Below are positions 60,440-64,000 of a DNA stretch of 64,000 nucleotides, in pieces. Within the stretch, counting starts at the first letter, position 1, and each line of letters opens with the position of its first letter. This DNA is from Megaustenia siamemsis (taxonomy: Eukaryota; Mollusca; Gastropoda; Stylommatophora; Ariophantidae): the NCBI GenBank assembly GCA_032433765.1, contig JAVIAB010000092.1, forward strand, positions 64,474,458-64,538,457, in the 5' to 3' direction. The notes under the pieces were generated by a model. That model saw nothing but the letters and a program-made list of their open reading frames with translations, did not search any database and was not told where the DNA came from. The position numbers and the translations under genes are program-made.

Positions 60440-60975
60440 CAAGGGAGACTGCCGGAAAGAGATGAAAGACTATTAGCAGTGTCAACACACAAATAGGACG
60501 CTATGAAGAGCATGTAGCACAATGCAAGCAGGGCAGCAAAATTAAAATTACTGAGGTCATGCATCTTCTAAATTGAAACATATGGTTGTGAATGATAGAC
60601 AACAACACACAATATCGCAAAGAGCAAGGAAGAAAGTCGATTCATTTGAATCAAAATGCTATAGACAAGTCTTTAAGATACCTTAGATAAAGACAAGAGC
60701 AATGAAGACATGTTAAACGATTTAAACATAAAAAATAACTGGCTTATAAACACCATTCAACAGAGGAAATTAAAATACTAATATCACGTCAAAAGACACA
60801 GCGAACTGGAAAGAACAATAATGGAAGGCATGGTTCCTGGGCGAGGAGACAGGGACAGACCAATAAAAAGATGATTTGAAGACATCTAGGAGACCTTGGA
60901 CTTGACACCAGAAGAAGTGGGAGATCTGACAAGACACAGAGATTCTTTCTGACGGATTTTGGTGACTGCACCGTT
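60440..60975 (+). pseudogene. LINE-E fragment: RT C-terminal region to 3' end
   Basis: The plus strand, with stops and frame changes, contains THNIAKSKEESRFI, a KDKSNEDMLNDLNIKNNWLI stretch, INTIQQRKLKY, RHSELERTIMEGMVPGRGDR, then FEDI and TLDLTPEEVGDLTRHRDSF. The order is that of the region after the RT palm in non-LTR elements, and its end matches 27715-27930. It has no RT core and many stops, so it is inactive. Confidence 0.75.
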
Positions 60976-61042
60976 TTGCAAACGACATATGACCTGCTGA
61001 TGATAATCATATTCTATTGAAAATCCTAAAACTGACTTCTCT

Positions 61043-61116
61043 ACTTTTATAAACAGAAAATAACTGCAGCTAGATAACCACTTTTATAAACAGAAAATAA
61101 CTGCAGCTAGATAACT
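61043..61116. repeat. 37-bp direct duplication
   Basis: Two adjacent copies of ACTTTTATAAACAGAAAATA plus ACTGCAGCTAGATAACC. Confidence 0.95.
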
Positions 61117-61253
61117 TTAAGTCTGTTTTTTTTTTTAAGATTTCTTGACTTCTACTTGACATCACTATCCCTTCAAAATGTTTAAAAAAAAAACACACCA
61201 GCTAAAATGTGAAAACACATTAAACACTTTCTACAATAAGAGTACTACAAAAT

Positions 61254-63939
61254 AATTAAGATTTTTGGAGACAAATAATAATAAATAAATATTATTATAG
61301 AGGGAAACTTCCGAGGCGATAATCAGTGAATCAATTCAGAGGAAGAGGTATGTTTACAGCACTCGGAAAAATGACAAATAATCAACAACAGAAAAAAATA
61401 TGGACCAAGGCAGGACCGAACCCGTACTCAGTGGCACAGCGCCTTGCCACGAAAAGCCAAACGCTTAGGAACTCTGAAACTCAGCTAACTAAAAAATTAG
61501 CTTCATAGGCAAAGTCCTTTCGCGAAGGCCTTCCTATGACTATAGCATAAGGCTGCCATCACAGCTCGGAAATATTTTTTTCTGTTAAGACAAGTATCTC
61601 CCGGATAGGGTAGGGCTGAATACTTGCGTTGCAGACAAACATTTAGGACGAAACAGCACGAATAGTAGTTTCCAGTGGTTTAGACTGGAGACAAATAATA
61701 ATAAATAAATATTATTATAGAGGGAACTTCCGAGGCGATAATCAGTGAATCAATTCAGAGGAAGAGGTATGTTTACAGCACTCGGAAAAATGACAAATAA
61801 TCAACAACAGAAAAAAATATGGACCAAGGCAGGATCGAACCCGTACTCAGTGGCACAGCGCCTTGCCACGAAAAGCCAAACGCTTAGGAACTCTGCCACT
61901 CAGCTAACTAAAAAATTAGCTTCGTAGGCAAAGTCCTTTCGCGAAGGCCTTCCTATGACTATAGCATAAGGCTGCCATCACAGCTCGGAAATATTTTTTC
62001 CTGTTAAGACAAGTATCTCCCGGGTAGGGTAGGGCTGAATACTTGCGTTGCAGACAAACATTTAGGACGAAACAGCACGAATAGTAGTTTCCAGTGGTTT
62101 AGACTGGAGACAAATAATAATAAATAAATATTATTATAGAGGGAAACTTCCGAGGCGATAATCAGTGAATCAATTCAGAGGAAGAGGTATGTTTACAGCA
62201 CTCGGAAAAATGACAAATAATCAACAACAGAAAAAAATATGGACCAAGGCAGGATCGAACCCGTACTCAGTGGCACAGCGCCTTGCCACGAAAAGCCAAA
62301 CGCTTAGGAACCCTGCCACTCAGCTAACTAAAAAATTAGCTTCGTAGGCAAAGTCCTTTCGCGAAGGCCTTCCTATGACTATAGCATAAGGCTGCCATCA
62401 CAGCTCGGAAATATTTTTTCCTGTTAAGACAAGTATCTCCCGGATAGGGTAGGGCTGAATACTTGCGTTGCAGACAAACATTTAGGACGAAACAGCACGA
62501 ATAGTAGTTTCCAGTGGTTTAGACTGGAGACAAATAAAAATAAATAAATATTATTATAGAGGGAAACTTCCGAGGCGATAATCAGTGAATCAATTCAGTG
62601 GAAGAGGTATGTTTACAGCACTCGGAAAAATGACAAATAATCAACAACAGAAAAAAATATGGACCAAAGCAGGATCGAACCCGTACTCAGTGGCACAGCG
62701 CCTTGCCACGAAAAGCCAAACGCTTAGGAACTCTGCCACTCAGCTAACTAAAAAATTAGCTTCGTAGGCAAAGTCCTTTCGCGAAGGCCTTCCTATGACT
62801 ATAGTATAAGGCTGCCATCACAGCTCGGAAATATTTTTTCCTGTTAAGACAAGTATCTCCCGGATAGGGTAGTGCTGAATACTTGCGTTGCAGACAAACA
62901 TTTAGGACGAAACAGCACGAATAGTAGTTTCCAGTGGTTTAGACTGGAGACAAATAATAATAAATAAATATTATTATAGAGGGAAACTTCCGAGGCGATA
63001 ATCAGTGAATCAATTCAGAGGAAGAGGTATGTTTACAGCACTCGGAAAAATGACAAATAATCAACAACAGAAAAAAATATGGACCAAGGCAGGATCGAAC
63101 CCGTACTCAGTGGCACAGCGCCTTGCCACGAAAAGCCAAACGCTTAGGAACTCTGCCACTCAGCTAACTAAAAAATTAGCTTCGTAGGCAAAGTCCTTTC
63201 GCGAAGGCCTTCCTATGACTATAGCATAAGGCTGCCATCACAGCTCGGAAATATTTTTTCTGTTAAGACAAGTATCTCCCGGATAGGGTAGGGCTGAATA
63301 CTTGCGTTGCAGACAAACATTTAGGACGAAACAGCACGAATAGTAGTTTCCAGTGGTTTAGACTGGAGACAAATAATAATAAATAAATATTATTATAGAG
63401 GGAAACTTCCGAGGCGATAATTAGTGAATCAATTCAGAGGAAGAGCCTTCCCCATATTTTTTTCTGTTGTTGATTATTTGTCATTTTTCCGAGTGCTGTA
63501 AACATACCTCTTCCTCTGAATTGATTCACTGATTATCGCCTCGGAAGTTTCCCTCTATAATAATATTTATTTATTATTATTTGTCTCCAGTCTAAACCAC
63601 TGGAAACTACTATTCGTGCTGTTTCGTCCTAAATGTTTGTCTGCAACGCAAGTATTCAGCCCTACCCTATCCGGGAGATACTTGTCTTAACAAGAAAAAA
63701 TATTTCCGAGCTGTGATGGCAGCCTTATGCTATAGTCATAGGAAGGCCTTCGCGAAAGGACTTTGCCTACGAAGCTAATTTTTTAGTTAGCTGAGTGGCA
63801 GAGTTCCTAAGCGTTTGGCTTTTCGTGGCAAGGCGCTGTGCCACTGAGTACGGGTTCGATCCTGCCTTGGTCCATATTTTTTTCTGTTGTTGATTATTTG
63901 TCATTTTTCCGAGTGCTGTAAACATAATTAAGATTTTTG
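61254..63939 (-). mobile_element. concatemeric 420-bp SINE-B-derived element with inverted terminal copy, in a 14-bp TSD
   Basis: The whole 2658-bp block (61268-63925) lies between direct copies of AATTAAGATTTTTG (61254-61267 and 63926-63939). Units start with GAGACAAATAATAATAAATA at 61268, 61688, 62107, 62527, 62947 and 63366 (spacing 419-420). The sixth is cut after 80 bp; a 6-bp filler (CCTTCC) follows, then 474 bp in inverted orientation (63452-63925, 1.13 units). On the minus strand each unit holds a class II tRNA-like head (box A TTAGCTGAGTGGCAGAG, box B GGGTTCGATCC) and ends T/A-rich. Read on the minus strand, the inverted copy is at the 5' end and the tandem copies follow, as in the element at 10868-11904. 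The five 60-codon plus frames are by-products. Confidence 0.92.
63452..63925 (+). repeat. inverted terminal copy of the 420-bp unit
   Basis: Reverse complement of the array unit, from CCATATTTTTTTCTGTTG to GAGTGCTGTAAACAT, with the starting motif repeated 420 bp later at 63872. The right TSD begins at once after it. Confidence 0.95.
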
Positions 63940-64000
63940 TTTGTTTGTGATGAGTTACATTTTAGCAAGAACATCCGGTCAGAGTAAAAAAGTTAAAAGA

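Noticed and set aside
61620..61680. Hammerhead ribozyme in the 420-bp unit (GGACGAAACAGC)
   Set aside because: GAAAC is present, but the upstream CTGAATA does not match CUGANGA and no stem II pairing is visible.
61326..63187. Five identical 60-codon genes
   Set aside because: They repeat with the 420-bp unit and run antisense through its tRNA-like head.

Overview
The window looks like gene-poor, AT-rich nuclear DNA of an animal, most likely a lophotrochozoan and probably a mollusc (possibly a gastropod). That placement is an inference from the tRNA-headed SINEs, the decayed non-LTR retrotransposon tails and the very dense minisatellites; no host gene fixes the taxon. I found no host protein-coding gene, rRNA or intact tRNA gene. 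Nearly every long open frame lies in a tandem repeat whose unit lacks a stop codon, so it stays open by arithmetic.

Layout. 1-10.4 kb: a retroelement 3' end, a TA-flanked MITE with 105-bp inverted ends, several short minisatellites and LINE 3' fragments. 10.9-11.9 kb: a 1-kb palindromic, tandemly repeated element inside a 13-bp target-site duplication (TSD), with a Penelope-like or hammerhead-like core. 12.6-14.2 kb: remains of an RNase H domain and a reverse transcriptase (RT). 15.3-16.3 kb: a 41-bp minisatellite. 17.9-23.4 kb: LINE tails, a broken Tigger/pogo-like transposase with its right terminal repeat, and a 5'-truncated LINE with a TSD and a 31-bp fold-back at its 5' end. 24.2-27.1 kb: two minisatellites, the first carrying nested insertions. 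31.7-34.9 kb: a cluster of SINE and LINE pieces, one still showing YADD. 36.3-38.6 kb: a 51-bp minisatellite. 40-46.5 kb: further arrays, including an 82-bp dimeric higher-order repeat, and 1.6 units of a 420-bp repeat. 48.6-59.7 kb: a compound block (unique part, 24-bp minisatellite, TATC microsatellite) present twice in direct orientation, with a SINE carrying two tRNA-like heads inserted in only the first copy. 61.25-63.94 kb: the same 420-bp repeat as a direct array plus an inverted terminal copy, all inside a 14-bp TSD.

How the parts fit. At least five LINE families (A-E) appear as 5'-truncated 3' ends. One of them (LINE-C) and a SINE (SINE-E) share a 3' hairpin and tail, which suggests that LINE machinery mobilised that SINE; the SINE's ATAG tail abuts a 0.6-kb microsatellite. 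Two unrelated non-coding units (262 bp and 420 bp) show the same architecture: direct tandem units, an inverted partial copy at one end, and a single TSD around the whole. That shared design is the strongest candidate here for an unusual mobile system, one in which multimeric templates are inserted in a single event.
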